Source: Alphaproteobacteria bacterium (lineage in GTDB: Bacteria > Pseudomonadota > Alphaproteobacteria > Rickettsiales > JABDBP01). Taken from it: a DNA stretch of 45,662 nt. How positions within the stretch are numbered: the stretch's first letter is position 1; each line of letters begins with the position of its first letter. Shown piece by piece: positions 25,632 to 34,730 of this stretch. The stretch is from positions 1 to 45,662 of the forward strand of contig JABDBP010000013.1 in assembly GCA_013288565.1 (NCBI GenBank). Reading direction: 5' to 3'. The notes below the pieces were generated by a model, which was given only the letters and a program-made list of their open reading frames with translations, did no database searches and was not told the origin of the DNA. The translations under genes were made by a program, and so were the position numbers.

Positions 25632-26657
25632 ATGGCATCAATGAAAAAGTCTATACGGGAAAATGCTGGTTTTCCAAGGGTGCGGCTGCGGCGCAACCGC
25701 AAGAGCGTTTGGTCGCGGCGGTTGGTGGCGGAAAACCGGCTTTCCGCCGATGACTTGATTCTGCCATTGTTCGTCACCCAAGGGGAAAACAAAAAAACGC
25801 CGGTGGCGATGATGCCGGGAGTTTTCCGCCTTTCTGTTGATCTGGCGGTGAAAAAAATAAAAGAGGCTAAGGAATTGGGCATTCCAGCGGTTGCCATTTT
25901 CCCGAGCATCGATGCGAAATTGCGCGATGCAAAGGCAAGCGAGGCTGTGAACGCGAAAAACCTGATATGCCAGACTGTCGCAGCGGTAAAAAAATCGGTT
26001 TCGGATATAGGGATCATCACCGATGTCGCGCTCGATCCATATACCTCGCACGGCCAGGACGGGCTGGTGAAAAACGGCGAGATATTGAATGACGAAACGG
26101 TGGAAATCCTCTGCTGTCAGGCGGTGATACAGGCGCGCGCCGGTGCTGACATAATCGCCCCTTCCGATATGATGGACGGGCGCATCGGCGCACTGCGCGA
26201 CGCGCTGGATGCGGCGGGTTTTGAAGCCGTTCAAATAATGTCATATGCCGCGAAATATGCATCAAATTTCTACGGACCATTCCGCGACGCGGTCGGCTCA
26301 ACAAAGAATTTAGGGAAGGCCGATAAGAAAACCTACCAGATGGATTTCGCCAACAGCAATGAGGCTTTGCGCGAAGTCGCGCTGGATATCGCCGAAGGCG
26401 CGGATATGATTTTGATAAAACCGGGAATGCCCTATCTTGACATATTATGGCGCGTGCGCGAAACGTTTCACGTCCCGGTTTTTAGCTACCAGGTGAGCGG
26501 CGAATATGCGATGATAAAAGCCGCTGGGAGCTTAGGCTGGCTTGATGAAAAGGCAGCATTTTATGAGAGCCTGATGGCATTCAAACGCGCCGGTGCGACC
26601 GGGATTTTCACCTATTACGCCATCGAAATGGCAAGAGAACTCCGTGGCGGGCTCTAG
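25632..26657 (+). CDS. hemB: Delta-aminolevulinic acid dehydratase (porphobilinogen synthase)
   Basis: Joins two 5-aminolevulinates into porphobilinogen in heme synthesis. About 341 residues from ATG 25632; 25641 is an equally possible ATG and a TTG at 25605 is less likely. The active-site lysines are in SYAAKYASNFYGPFRDA and MILIKPGMPYLD. The metal segment reads DVALDPYTSHGQDG, with aspartates where zinc-type enzymes have cysteines. This marks the magnesium/potassium-responsive class common in alphaproteobacteria, pseudomonads and plants. The N-terminal FPRVRLRRNRKSVWSRRLV fits that class. Divergent from dacC; its last codons overlap the start of the Sel1-repeat gene by 14 bases, indicating coupling. 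Confidence 0.97.
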   Translation: MASMKKSIRENAGFPRVRLRRNRKSVWSRRLVAENRLSADDLILPLFVTQGENKKTPVAMMPGVFRLSVDLAVKKIKEAKELGIPAVAIFPSIDAKLRDAKASEAVNAKNLICQTVAAVKKSVSDIGIITDVALDPYTSHGQDGLVKNGEILNDETVEILCCQAVIQARAGADIIAPSDMMDGRIGALRDALDAAGFEAVQIMSYAAKYASNFYGPFRDAVGSTKNLGKADKKTYQMDFANSNEALREVALDIAEGADMILIKPGMPYLDILWRVRETFHVPVFSYQVSGEYAMIKAAGSLGWLDEKAAFYESLMAFKRAGATGIFTYYAIEMARELRGGL

Positions 26658-27699
26658 AATCCTCATAATATCGTTCCTATTATTTCTGCCGGTTGCCGTA
26701 CAAGCTGAGGAAAAATATTCCCTTCCCGAATCAATTACCGATGCGGAAATAATACCAAAAGACCGCCTGGAAGAAACTGTGAGAAATTCCGAATCCGATA
26801 CAAAAATCCAGTTTATCCTGGGCGTCATGTATTATCAGGGACGCGGTGTGGAGCGGAACGTGGAAACCGCGGTAAAATACTTGGAAAACGCCAGCAGTGG
26901 CAGTGATTCGCGCGCCGCGCTTGCTCTTTCATACATATACCTCCTCGGCGGCGATATTCCGCGCAACACCGAAAAATCGTTGGATTACCTGAAGAAATCG
27001 GCGGACTTGAAAAACCCAAAAGCACTTTTCCAACTGGCAGAATATTACGAAAAAGGCCAGGGCGTTACCAAAGACCGGAAGAAATTCCTGGAATATCTGA
27101 ACCGAGCGTATGAAGTGGGGTCGTTTGCGGCAGCGGAAAGAATCGCCGGGATGTATCGCACCGGCGAAACGGTGAAGAAAAATCCGCAGAAAGCGATTGA
27201 AATCTATTCGTATATTTACGCTAATTCCGCCGAGGCCAGCGAAAAAGGCGCATCCGCGCTTCACATTTCCGCTATGTACCGCGAGGGAAAAGAGGTGGCT
27301 GGTGACGAAAAAAGAGGCGTTCTCTGGCTGAAACGCGCCGCTGATGCGGGCGATGCCGATTCCGAGGCACGCTTAGCAGCCCTTTACCGCGATGGCAAAA
27401 TAATCGGACATAACGACAAGGAAGCACTAAAATATTTCGAAATGGCTTCCGGTAATGGCAATAAGGACGGCGACGCCAACCTTGGCTATATGTATATGAA
27501 CGGAATCGGTACGGAGAAAAATCCGGAAAAAGCATTGGAACATTATAAGATAGCAGCTGAGCGCGGCAGCGTGGAAGCGGCGGAAAGCCTTGCAGAAATC
27601 TACAATACCGGCATCGGCGGTGTTAAAGAAGATGCGGAAGAAGTTGAAAAATGGCGGTCTATAGCGAAAAGAAACCGCACGGCACAGCAGAAATCATAG
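26644..27699 (+). CDS. Sel1-repeat protein, exported
   Basis: A predicted periplasmic or surface protein of 351 residues built almost wholly of Sel1-like repeats (SLRs), helical hairpins that bind other proteins. The GTG at 26644 gives a normal signal peptide (AGSRILIISFLLFLPVAVQA, then EE); a GTG at 26593 would add 17 unlikely residues in front. About eight SLRs can be counted, for example YYQGRGVERNVETAVKYLE, YYEKGQGVTKDRKKFLEYL and YMYMNGIGTEKNPEKALEHY. The end is basic and repeat-free (KWRSIAKRNRTAQQKS). It overlaps hemB by 14 bases and is convergent with cutA, overlapping by 6. SLR proteins act as scaffolds in regulation or envelope processes; the partner is unknown. Confidence 0.85.
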   Translation: MAGSRILIISFLLFLPVAVQAEEKYSLPESITDAEIIPKDRLEETVRNSESDTKIQFILGVMYYQGRGVERNVETAVKYLENASSGSDSRAALALSYIYLLGGDIPRNTEKSLDYLKKSADLKNPKALFQLAEYYEKGQGVTKDRKKFLEYLNRAYEVGSFAAAERIAGMYRTGETVKKNPQKAIEIYSYIYANSAEASEKGASALHISAMYREGKEVAGDEKRGVLWLKRAADAGDADSEARLAALYRDGKIIGHNDKEALKYFEMASGNGNKDGDANLGYMYMNGIGTEKNPEKALEHYKIAAERGSVEAAESLAEIYNTGIGGVKEDAEEVEKWRSIAKRNRTAQQKS

Positions 27700-28032
27700 C
27701 GTACTTTTCTGCACCCACTGCAAAAATTCTGTATTACCCTCACCTATCTTCCAGGAAATCACACATGGGCAATCGTATGAATGGAGTTTTGTTATTTCCG
27801 CGATGGCTTTTTTCACCATGCGGCCCGAGGTTTTCAATATGACTGGATATTCGTGCGCATTCTCTAATTTTCCCTGCCATTGATAAATCGCGGCGATGGG
27901 CGGAAATATATTGGCGCAGGCGGCGAGCTTTTTTTCCACCAACTTCTTCGCTATGGTTTCCGCTTCCTTGCAAGAGGCAGCGGTGATGTAAATGACGCTG
28001 ATGGAGTTTTGCGCTGCTCCTTTCCCTGCCAT
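27694..28032 (-). CDS. cutA: Divalent-cation tolerance protein CutA
   Basis: A small trimeric protein of the CutA1 family, linked to copper and divalent cation tolerance but with no established biochemical activity. About 112 residues from ATG 28032; an ATG at 28041 overlaps the yajQ stop and would add three residues. Family patterns are VIYITAASCKEAETIAKKLV, AACANIFPPIAAIYQWQGKL and LKTSGRMVKKAIAEITKLHS followed by YDCPCVISWKI, where the usual H-x-Y-x-x-P is kept as HSYDCP. Last gene of the same-strand run cckA-lolA-yajQ-cutA; its 3' end meets the Sel1 gene. Confidence 0.93.
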   Translation of the reverse strand: MAGKGAAQNSISVIYITAASCKEAETIAKKLVEKKLAACANIFPPIAAIYQWQGKLENAHEYPVILKTSGRMVKKAIAEITKLHSYDCPCVISWKIGEGNTEFLQWVQKSTL

Positions 28033-28037
28033 TAATT

Positions 28038-28523
28038 TCAATCCCGGAAATTCACGAATTGCAGCGGTAGCGGAAGGTGCATGCCGCGCACCAGCGCAAT
28101 GGCGGATTGCAGATCATCCTTTTTCGCACCCTGGATGCGTAATTCATCGCCTTTTATCGAGGCCTGTACCTTCATCTTACTGTCCTTTATTGCTTTGACG
28201 ACTTGCTTGGCCAATTCCTGCTCAATGCCCTGCTTCACCTTCACCGCCTGACGGATCGTGGCATTGGCCGCTGGTTCCGGCTTACCGAAATCGAGCGCTG
28301 TCGGCTCTATCTTGCGTTTTGTGAAATGTACTTTCAGCATTTCCTGCATCGCTTTCAGCTTATAATCGTCATCAGCTATTATCACGATTTCCGCCTCTTT
28401 TCGCTCGATACTGGATTTCGTTCCCTTGAAATCGTAACGATTGGCGATTTCACGCGCGGTGGAATTAACGGCGTTATCTACTTCCTGCATATCAGTTTTA
28501 GAAACTACATCGAAACTGGGCAT
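28038..28523 (-). CDS. yajQ: YajQ family nucleotide/c-di-GMP-binding protein
   Basis: 161 residues, the usual YajQ length of about 160-165. The N-terminus MPSFDVVSKTDMQEVDNAVN and the phrase ANRYDFKGTKSSIERKEAEI are diagnostic. Two ferredoxin-like subdomains follow, ending in QGAKKDDLQSAIALVRG and LPLQFVNFRD. Homologues in Xanthomonas and Pseudomonas bind cyclic di-GMP and affect gene control; others bind RNA or nucleotides. A very strong AGAAGGAGG ribosome-binding site precedes the ATG. The gene follows lolA by 13 bases and overlaps cutA's longer start by 4, so it is co-transcribed. Confidence 0.96.
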   Translation of the reverse strand: MPSFDVVSKTDMQEVDNAVNSTAREIANRYDFKGTKSSIERKEAEIVIIADDDYKLKAMQEMLKVHFTKRKIEPTALDFGKPEPAANATIRQAVKVKQGIEQELAKQVVKAIKDSKMKVQASIKGDELRIQGAKKDDLQSAIALVRGMHLPLPLQFVNFRD

Positions 28524-28536
28524 TTTGGTCCTCCTT

Positions 28537-29151
28537 CTAGTGACTGGTATCTTTTTTCTTAAACAAATTCGGGTCTTTCATTATGAACAAATCTTTTTCC
28601 AGCGACAAATCGAATGCTTGGTTTTCAAATGTCACCTGAGTTTCTTTTTCCGCCGCATCGGTGACAATCATTTTCTTTAGCATCATCGGGGAATCGCTGA
28701 AAATCAAGGTTAAATTTCCCTCATCGGTTTTTTTGGACTGGGTTATGGTGATGGTTATGAGGCCGAATTCCTCAGCGGCGCTCAAAACTTTTACATCCCC
28801 GGAAAGTAAGATTTTATCGTGCGCCAGAAACTCAGCCAGGTTGGAGCCACTCGGCGCATGGCTCACCTGGTTCAATTCATAATCATAATAGCTAACCAGC
28901 GAGCCGTTGATGATGATGAGAATCCGCGACGGCATTTCATATTCCCAGCGGATTTTCCCCGGACGCGAGAGATAAAATTTCCCGGTGCTTTCATCGCCGC
29001 TAGGACCCACTTGCAGAAAATCCGCCTGCATGGTTTTGATGCCGTTCAGGTAGTCTTCGGCCTTTTGCGCTATTTCATCCTGCGTTTCCGCAACACAAGG
29101 AAATGCGAAAAACAAAACCGCGAATAAAACTATTGTCTTATACTGGGTCAT
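28537..29151 (-). CDS. lolA: Outer-membrane lipoprotein carrier protein LolA
   Basis: A periplasmic chaperone that takes lipoproteins from LolCDE to the outer membrane. 204 residues with a signal peptide (YKTIVLFAVLFFAFPCVAE). The mature start QDEIAQKAEDYLNGIKTMQA, then DFLQV, and the block TGKFYLSRPGKIRWEYEMPS are typical LolA; NGSLVSYYDYELNQVSHAP follows. The fold is an open beta barrel that holds acyl chains. It lies 21 bases after cckA on the same strand and 13 before yajQ. Confidence 0.94.
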   Translation of the reverse strand: MTQYKTIVLFAVLFFAFPCVAETQDEIAQKAEDYLNGIKTMQADFLQVGPSGDESTGKFYLSRPGKIRWEYEMPSRILIIINGSLVSYYDYELNQVSHAPSGSNLAEFLAHDKILLSGDVKVLSAAEEFGLITITITQSKKTDEGNLTLIFSDSPMMLKKMIVTDAAEKETQVTFENQAFDLSLEKDLFIMKDPNLFKKKDTSH

Positions 29152-29172
29152 ATAATACCGAATTTTTCCACC

Positions 29173-31722
29173 TTACTTCTCCTTCCCCACCACCTCTTTC
29201 ACTTTGCTTGCAAGCTGCTTCAAGGTAAACGGCTTGGGCAGGAAATTGAATTTCCGCTCAGAGCCATAGGTTTTTATGAACGCGTCCTCGGCATAGCCAG
29301 AGATGAAAATGACCTTGATTCCAGGGTATTTCTGCACCACCTGTTCCACCAGAGTCGGGCCGTTTATGCCGGGCATGACGACATCGGTGATGATGACGTT
29401 TATCTCATCACCCATCTTGGCGACGATCTCCAGCGCCGCCTCGCCGCAATCGGCCTCCAGCACCGAATAACCCTTGTTGCGCAGCGCCCGTGCACTGAAA
29501 ATCCTGACCGGATCTTCGTCCTCCACTAGCAATATGGTTTCGACACCAGTTAAATCCCTGGTTATCGCTTTCTCCGATTCTTCCGGCTTTTCCGCTGGCT
29601 TTTCCGCAGCTGCAGCATGGCTTTTCAGGAATATGCTGAACTTCGTACCCTTTCCCGGAACGCTGGTAACATATATGTATCCGCCGGTCTGTTTCACAAT
29701 ACCGTAAACGGTGGAAAGCCCGAGTCCCGTTCCCTGGCCTACTTCCTTGGTGGAAAAGAACGGCTCGAAGATTTTCCCCAGGATCTCCGGCGGGATGCCG
29801 CTGCCAGTATCGATTACTTCTATCAGGATATAATTTCCCTCAGCGATCACTTCATCCTCGGCAGGCGGGATTAAATCCTTAGGGATAGGATGCTCCTTAT
29901 CCACGCCGATATTGCCAGTCCGAATGGTGAGCGTACCGCCACCCTGCATGGCGTCGCGAGCGTTCACCGCAAGGTTTATTATCACCTGTTCAAACTGGCC
30001 CTGATCAACTTTCACCAATCCTAAGTCCCGCCCATGGATGATTTTCAATTCTATATTCTCGCCGATCAGCCTTCTCACCAAGTTCGACAATTCGGCCAAC
30101 ACGTCGGTTATGTCGAGCACTTCCGGGTGCAGCGTCTGCTTGCGCGAAAATGCCAGGAGCTGGCGCACTAAATTCGCGGCGCGGTTGGCATTCTGCTTTA
30201 TCTGCATGATGTCAGCGAACGATGGATCGCCGGAGGGGTGGCGAATCAACAGCAGATCGCAAAATCCAGTCATCGCCGTTAGCAAATTATTGAAATCATG
30301 CGCAATTCCGCCCGCAAGCTGGCCTACCGCCTGCATTTTCTGTGAATGGACAAAACGCAGCTCCAGGTTTTTCTGCTCGGTGGTATCGATCAGGTCGCAG
30401 AGGTAATTATTGCCGCTATTATCATACTCACCGGGCAACCGGCTTAAATAAAGCGATGCAGTTGAGTTGCTGTCCGCGGCCAGCCGGACGCTTATCGGGT
30501 TGCCGTATTTATTTTCATCTTTCACGGTCTTGGCGAGCAGGTTCAGGAAATCCTCGCGGTTTTCGGGATTCATCGCATCAGCTACGTTCCATCCGGCGGG
30601 TTCGCCCTCTTTTTTCTTGAGCAGTGTCCTGGCCGAGCGATTGGCACGGAGCGCCCTGCCCTCTTCATCTATCATAATTTTTGCCACCGGCGAATTTTCC
30701 GCAAACAGCCGCCATGCGTCATCTATACGGTTACCGTCTATCGGTTTAGGCTGAGGCGGGGCCAGAGCAACCAGGCCGTATTTTTTCGCGATCTCGCCGT
30801 TTTCGCTGAAGCTCACGAAATGGTTAAGCCTTGCAGCGAACATCTGATGATTTTTATCCAGGAAAGTCAGGGCGCCGGTGAAATTCTTATCAAGATCATG
30901 GAGGGTTTTATTGCGGTTAAAAACCAGATCGGCGAAATTCATGCGGTTTATCAACTCAGTCGGCTCAAACCCGAAATCCCGGCAGAGCCGTTCGTTGGCA
31001 TATTGAATAGTATTGTCGGCACGCAGAATATAAAGCCCTGCGCCGAGAGAATCGGCTATATCCGGGATGATGCCGCTATCGATAGCGGCTGCTTGTACCG
31101 GCAATCCGGGAATATTTTTCTTTATAGCACGCAGCGCGAAAAATCCCTTCGGCCTTCTTATCGGCTCTAAGATCAAATCAAGTTCGCGCTTCTGCCCTTC
31201 AAGATTGGTCAGGTGCAGCTCGAATTTTTCCGGCTTGTGCTTGGCCATGGCAAGCATCATGCGGTTAATGTTTTCCCGGCTGAAACCGCCGCTTTTGTAC
31301 AGGGCGTCCAGGTCAGTGTGGCCGCCTTTCACCGTATATGAGAAATAGCGGTAATAGCCGGGATTGGAATAGACCACCGTATTGTCTTCCTTTAAGATCA
31401 GGCAGAATTCGCTTCCCGCTCCGGCGCCGCCGGCGAATATCGCATTCTGGAATTCCCCCGCCGCGACTTTATCGTAAACCCGCTCCAGACTCAGGTAGAA
31501 AAACAGCCCGAGCAGGAATAACAGGATGCCGGAAACAGCCGCCGCCAGAGGAATCCCCAACCGGTCGATTTCAGTTATTAACCCGAGAAAAATAGCGATT
31601 ATGACGGCAAAGATGACAGTTATCCAAATGGGTGCGGGCGAGATGCGCCGCCGGATGAAATCATCACCCGGTGCCACTGCCGCATATTTATCGCTGAACC
31701 TTTTGCTGAATTTCGGAAACAT
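29173..31722 (-). CDS. cckA: Hybrid sensor histidine kinase CckA
   Basis: Cell-cycle hybrid kinase that, in known alphaproteobacteria, passes phosphate via ChpT to CtrA and CpdR. 849 residues from ATG 31722 (an alternative upstream frame reaches 31854). Order: two N-terminal transmembrane helices (near residues 33-51 and 56-78), several PAS-like segments with LILKEDNTVVYSNPGYYRYF and YILRADNTIQYANERLC, then the HisKA phospho-site GQLAGGIAHDFNNLL near residue 464. The ATPase domain follows (NLAVNARDAM, DTGSGIPPE, FEPFFSTKEVGQGTGLGLS), and a C-terminal receiver has VEDED, IITDVVMPG as phospho-Asp site, and LPKPF. All catalytic residues are present. It heads the run cckA-lolA-yajQ-cutA. ChpT and CtrA genes are not in the window, but three CtrA-type boxes are. 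Confidence 0.92.
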   Translation of the reverse strand: MFPKFSKRFSDKYAAVAPGDDFIRRRISPAPIWITVIFAVIIAIFLGLITEIDRLGIPLAAAVSGILLFLLGLFFYLSLERVYDKVAAGEFQNAIFAGGAGAGSEFCLILKEDNTVVYSNPGYYRYFSYTVKGGHTDLDALYKSGGFSRENINRMMLAMAKHKPEKFELHLTNLEGQKRELDLILEPIRRPKGFFALRAIKKNIPGLPVQAAAIDSGIIPDIADSLGAGLYILRADNTIQYANERLCRDFGFEPTELINRMNFADLVFNRNKTLHDLDKNFTGALTFLDKNHQMFAARLNHFVSFSENGEIAKKYGLVALAPPQPKPIDGNRIDDAWRLFAENSPVAKIMIDEEGRALRANRSARTLLKKKEGEPAGWNVADAMNPENREDFLNLLAKTVKDENKYGNPISVRLAADSNSTASLYLSRLPGEYDNSGNNYLCDLIDTTEQKNLELRFVHSQKMQAVGQLAGGIAHDFNNLLTAMTGFCDLLLIRHPSGDPSFADIMQIKQNANRAANLVRQLLAFSRKQTLHPEVLDITDVLAELSNLVRRLIGENIELKIIHGRDLGLVKVDQGQFEQVIINLAVNARDAMQGGGTLTIRTGNIGVDKEHPIPKDLIPPAEDEVIAEGNYILIEVIDTGSGIPPEILGKIFEPFFSTKEVGQGTGLGLSTVYGIVKQTGGYIYVTSVPGKGTKFSIFLKSHAAAAEKPAEKPEESEKAITRDLTGVETILLVEDEDPVRIFSARALRNKGYSVLEADCGEAALEIVAKMGDEINVIITDVVMPGINGPTLVEQVVQKYPGIKVIFISGYAEDAFIKTYGSERKFNFLPKPFTLKQLASKVKEVVGKEK

Positions 31723-31814
31723 CTTGCACAGGTTAAATATATGCTGGGCGCAAATCAAATGATTTTCAGCAATTAGAATTGACTTCGCGCCGCCAGTCCG
31801 ATTAGCATGCGCGC

Positions 31815-31979
31815 ATGACGGCGGTGACCGAGACCGAAGAAACAAATCATGCAATCAAGCCGGATGGCTCACCAGAAGAGCGAATCGCAGCTATAAGAAC
31901 CCGTCTTCTGGAAAACCGCAAACAAGTAGTCGGGAAATTCACCGCTAGGCTCCTGGCGAAAACCCGCAAACCTAAATAA
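31815..31979 (+). CDS. Possible small basic protein, 54 residues
   Basis: An ATG-initiated frame in the 260-base gap between the divergent cckA start and the end of rlmH. The product starts acidic (MTAVTETEETNHAIKPDGSP) and becomes strongly basic (RTRLLENRKQVVGKFTARLL, then AKTRKPK). No ribosome-binding site is clear, and no family is recognised. Its codon choice resembles real genes nearby, and it ends three bases before the rlmH stop. It could also be chance in a promoter region; the gap shows nothing else except the presumed cckA promoter. Confidence 0.35.
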   Translation: MTAVTETEETNHAIKPDGSPEERIAAIRTRLLENRKQVVGKFTARLLAKTRKPK

Positions 31980-31982
31980 ATC

Positions 31983-32426
31983 TTACGCTTTATGATATGG
32001 GTGCCCTGACAAAATGGTGTGGGCGCGGTAAATCTGCTCCGCCAGCATCACGCGCGCTAGCATATGCGGCCAGGTCATTTTACCAAGTGATAATAAAAAA
32101 TCGGCATTGCTACTAATTTCATCACCATGGCCCTCCGCCCCGCCAATAAGGAATGAAATCGGGCCACCAAAACCATTAATTTTCCGAGCGAATGCGATAC
32201 TTGATAAAATCTCGCCACGCTCATCCAGCACGATGCGTTTAGTTTTTTCGCTCGCGGCAAGCAAAAGTTTCCCCTCGGCAGATTTTAATTTTTCTCCGGA
32301 TAAATTTTTCTTTTCCTCGATTTCCTTTATCTGGATATTCCAGGGAATCCGTTTCAGATATGAATCGCTGATGGCTTTTTCCGGCCCAGCCTTCATTTTC
32401 CCGACAGCGGCGATGATGATTTTCAC
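31983..32426 (-). CDS. rlmH: 23S rRNA pseudouridine-1915 N3-methyltransferase
   Basis: A small SPOUT-class methyltransferase that modifies pseudouridine 1915 in helix 69 of 23S rRNA on the 70S ribosome. 147 residues. The start KIIIAAVGKMKAGPEKAISD, with YLKRI following, and the C-terminal knot (ISFLIGGAEGHGDEI, then LSLGKMTWPHMLARVMLAEQ and IYRAHTILSGHPYHK) are unmistakable. The GTG start directly follows the TAG of uvrD with no gap, so the two are coupled. Downstream it converges on a possible 54-codon gene. Confidence 0.97.
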   Translation of the reverse strand: MKIIIAAVGKMKAGPEKAISDSYLKRIPWNIQIKEIEEKKNLSGEKLKSAEGKLLLAASEKTKRIVLDERGEILSSIAFARKINGFGGPISFLIGGAEGHGDEISSNADFLLSLGKMTWPHMLARVMLAEQIYRAHTILSGHPYHKA

Positions 32427-34661
32427 CTAAGCCTTCTTCACAAAACTCTCGATCAGCGTTTTCATTCCCGCCTTATCGAAAGAAATGGTCAGATGTGCGC
32501 CGGAAAGCCCTCCCACCGTACCATACCCGAATTTTTCATGGAACACTCTATCTCCGGATTTGAATTTCGCTTCCGCCGCTGACGCCGTCGCCGGTTGCAA
32601 ATAATTCCCTTTGGAGTTGGCAGAAAATCCCGGAGTATTCACGTGGGTAAAAGGTTTCGGCTGCGAATAACTACCGATTCCACCATTGATTACTTCAATA
32701 TGCTCGCCCGGCAATTCATCGATAAACCGCGAAGGGATGCTGCTTTGCCATTGGTTATAAATCCTCCGGCTGGCGGCGAATAGAATATATAAATTGCTTT
32801 TGGCGCGGGTGATGCCGACATAAGCTAACCGGCGCTCCTCCTCTAATCCACTTAAGCCTTTTTCATCCATGGAGCGCTGATGCGGGAACAGGCCCTCCTC
32901 CCAGCCGGGCAGAAAAACCGTCTCGAACTCCAGGCCCTTGGCGGCATGCAGCGTCATGATACTAACCATATTGTTATCGGCGGCTTTGTCGATATCCATC
33001 ACCAGACTCACATGCTCCATGAATTCCGGCATCCCGGAAAACTCCTGGATGGCATTCAAAAGCTCGGCTAGGTTCTCCAATCTACCCTGCGATTCCAAAG
33101 TTTTTTCTGCTTTCCACATTTGTAGATAACCAGATTCGTTCAGGATTATTTCGGCGATTTTTGTATCCTGTGGTGATTCTTCTAGTTTTTTTTGCCAGCG
33201 CGCGAAATCAACAGCCAATTTCTCCAATGTTGTTTTCACTCTGGATTTGAACTCCCCCGCCGCCAATAAATTTCTTATCGCTGCCAGGAAAGATATATTA
33301 TTCTCCCGCGCGTTTTTGCGGATTTGATCAATGGTGGCAGCACCAATCCCACGGCGCGGCACGTTGATTATCCGCTCGAGCGCCAGATCATCATCCGGCT
33401 GCATGGCAACGCGGATATATGCGATCACGTCCCGGATTTCCTGGCGTTCGTAGAATCTCAAACCGCCTATTACCTGGTAAGGAATCGCCATATTGATGAA
33501 ACATTCCTCGAAGGCGCGCGTCTGGAACCCGGCACGCACCAATATCGCCATTTCATTCAATCTTGCCCCATGAATGCGCTGCGCTGCCTCAATTTCGCCG
33601 CCGATATATTCCGCTTCTTTTTTATCATCCCACAGCGATATGACTTTCACTTTTTTTCCGCCATCGGCCTCGGTCCATAATTCCTTACCCAACCGCGATT
33701 TGTTGTTGGAAATGAGGCGCGATGCGGCTGCCAGTATTGGTTTGGTCGAGCGGTAATTGCGCTGAAGGCGGATAATTTTTGCTCCGGGAAAATCATGCTC
33801 AAACTTCAGGATATTGGCTATTTCCGCGCCGCGCCAGCTATAAATCGACTGGTCGTCATCACCGACGCAGCAGATATTTTTATGCTCCTCCGCCAACATC
33901 CGGAGCAGCGTATATTGCATGGCGTTGGTATCCTGATATTCATCGACAAGAATATATTTAAACCGGCGTTGGTACTCGGCAAGAATTTCCGGAGAAGCCA
34001 AGAAAATCGTGCGGCAGTGCAGTAACAGATCACCGAAATCCGCGGAATTCAAGGTTCTCAGGCGGGTTTGGTAAGCATTGTAAAGCACGGTTAATTTGCC
34101 GAATGCGAAATCGGGAACTTCGGCACCGCTCATTTTATCCGGCGTAATTCCGGAATCTTTTAGACGCTGGATGATGGCAGAAAGCCCCTTTGCGTTCCAA
34201 CGTTTTTCGTCGATATTATGTTCCTCGATTAATTGCTTCAAAAGCCGGATTTGGTCGTCGGTGTCGATTATGGTGAAATTATTTTTCAAGCCCGCCGCTT
34301 CCGGATGCTTCCGCAAAATCCGGAGGAAAATCGAATGGAAAGTGCCGAGCCATAGATAGCCGTTCAAGGGAACGCCGTTTTCCGCCAGCAGTTTCTCGAT
34401 GCGCCCCTTCATTTCACGTGCGGCTTTATTAGTGAAAGTGACGGCTAAAATCTGGCTCGGGAATGCGAGGTTGGAGAGCAAAATATTGGCGATGCGCGTA
34501 GTCAAAACTTTGGTTTTACCAGTTCCCGCGCCCGCCAGCACCAGTACCGGCCCGTCCAGCGCCTCTGTCGCTTCCCGCTGCTCCGGATTCAACCCGGATA
34601 GGATTTTTTCCCTGGGTGAACCCGCATTATTCTCCGGCAAAATCAACTCATTTACTTGCAT
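32427..34661 (-). CDS. uvrD: DNA helicase UvrD/PcrA (superfamily 1)
   Basis: A 3'-5' ATP-dependent DNA helicase for excision and mismatch repair: 744 residues, normal for UvrD. Motifs run in order: Q motif LNPEQREATEA, Walker A LAGAGTGKTKVLTTR (near 41-55), Ia AVTFTNKAAREM, motif II YILVDEYQDTNAMQ, motif III CVGDDDQSIYSWRGAE, motif IV RLQRNYRSTKPIL, motif V MTLHAAKGLEFETVFL and motif VI ERRLAYVGITRAK. The C-terminal tail ends in a Tudor-like VFHEKFGYGTVGGLSGAHLT, used for RNA polymerase binding in PcrA/UvrD. It is followed without gap by rlmH. A 70-base palindromic gap separates it from kdpE. Confidence 0.96.
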   Translation of the reverse strand: MQVNELILPENNAGSPREKILSGLNPEQREATEALDGPVLVLAGAGTGKTKVLTTRIANILLSNLAFPSQILAVTFTNKAAREMKGRIEKLLAENGVPLNGYLWLGTFHSIFLRILRKHPEAAGLKNNFTIIDTDDQIRLLKQLIEEHNIDEKRWNAKGLSAIIQRLKDSGITPDKMSGAEVPDFAFGKLTVLYNAYQTRLRTLNSADFGDLLLHCRTIFLASPEILAEYQRRFKYILVDEYQDTNAMQYTLLRMLAEEHKNICCVGDDDQSIYSWRGAEIANILKFEHDFPGAKIIRLQRNYRSTKPILAAASRLISNNKSRLGKELWTEADGGKKVKVISLWDDKKEAEYIGGEIEAAQRIHGARLNEMAILVRAGFQTRAFEECFINMAIPYQVIGGLRFYERQEIRDVIAYIRVAMQPDDDLALERIINVPRRGIGAATIDQIRKNARENNISFLAAIRNLLAAGEFKSRVKTTLEKLAVDFARWQKKLEESPQDTKIAEIILNESGYLQMWKAEKTLESQGRLENLAELLNAIQEFSGMPEFMEHVSLVMDIDKAADNNMVSIMTLHAAKGLEFETVFLPGWEEGLFPHQRSMDEKGLSGLEEERRLAYVGITRAKSNLYILFAASRRIYNQWQSSIPSRFIDELPGEHIEVINGGIGSYSQPKPFTHVNTPGFSANSKGNYLQPATASAAEAKFKSGDRVFHEKFGYGTVGGLSGAHLTISFDKAGMKTLIESFVKKA

Positions 34662-34670
34662 AATTTCAGG

Positions 34671-34729
34671 ATAACAGGGGCATGGCTTTTAGCAAGCCGA
34701 TTAAGGGAATGTTCTTAAGTCCCCGTTAT
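34671..34729. repeat. Short nested palindrome between uvrD and kdpE
   Basis: Outer arms ATAACAGGGG (34671-34680) and CCCCGTTAT (34721-34729) pair with one bulge. Inside are GGCTT/AAGCC (34684-34698) and TTAAG/CTTAA (34701-34718) hairpins. It lies just after the kdpE stop on that strand and upstream of uvrD, so it could end kdp transcripts or be another dispersed palindrome. Confidence 0.4.
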
Positions 34730-34730
34730 A

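Noticed and set aside
25638-26234. A 198-codon minus-strand frame inside hemB
   Set aside because: Shadow of hemB; composition rich in Arg, His and Phe, no family pattern.
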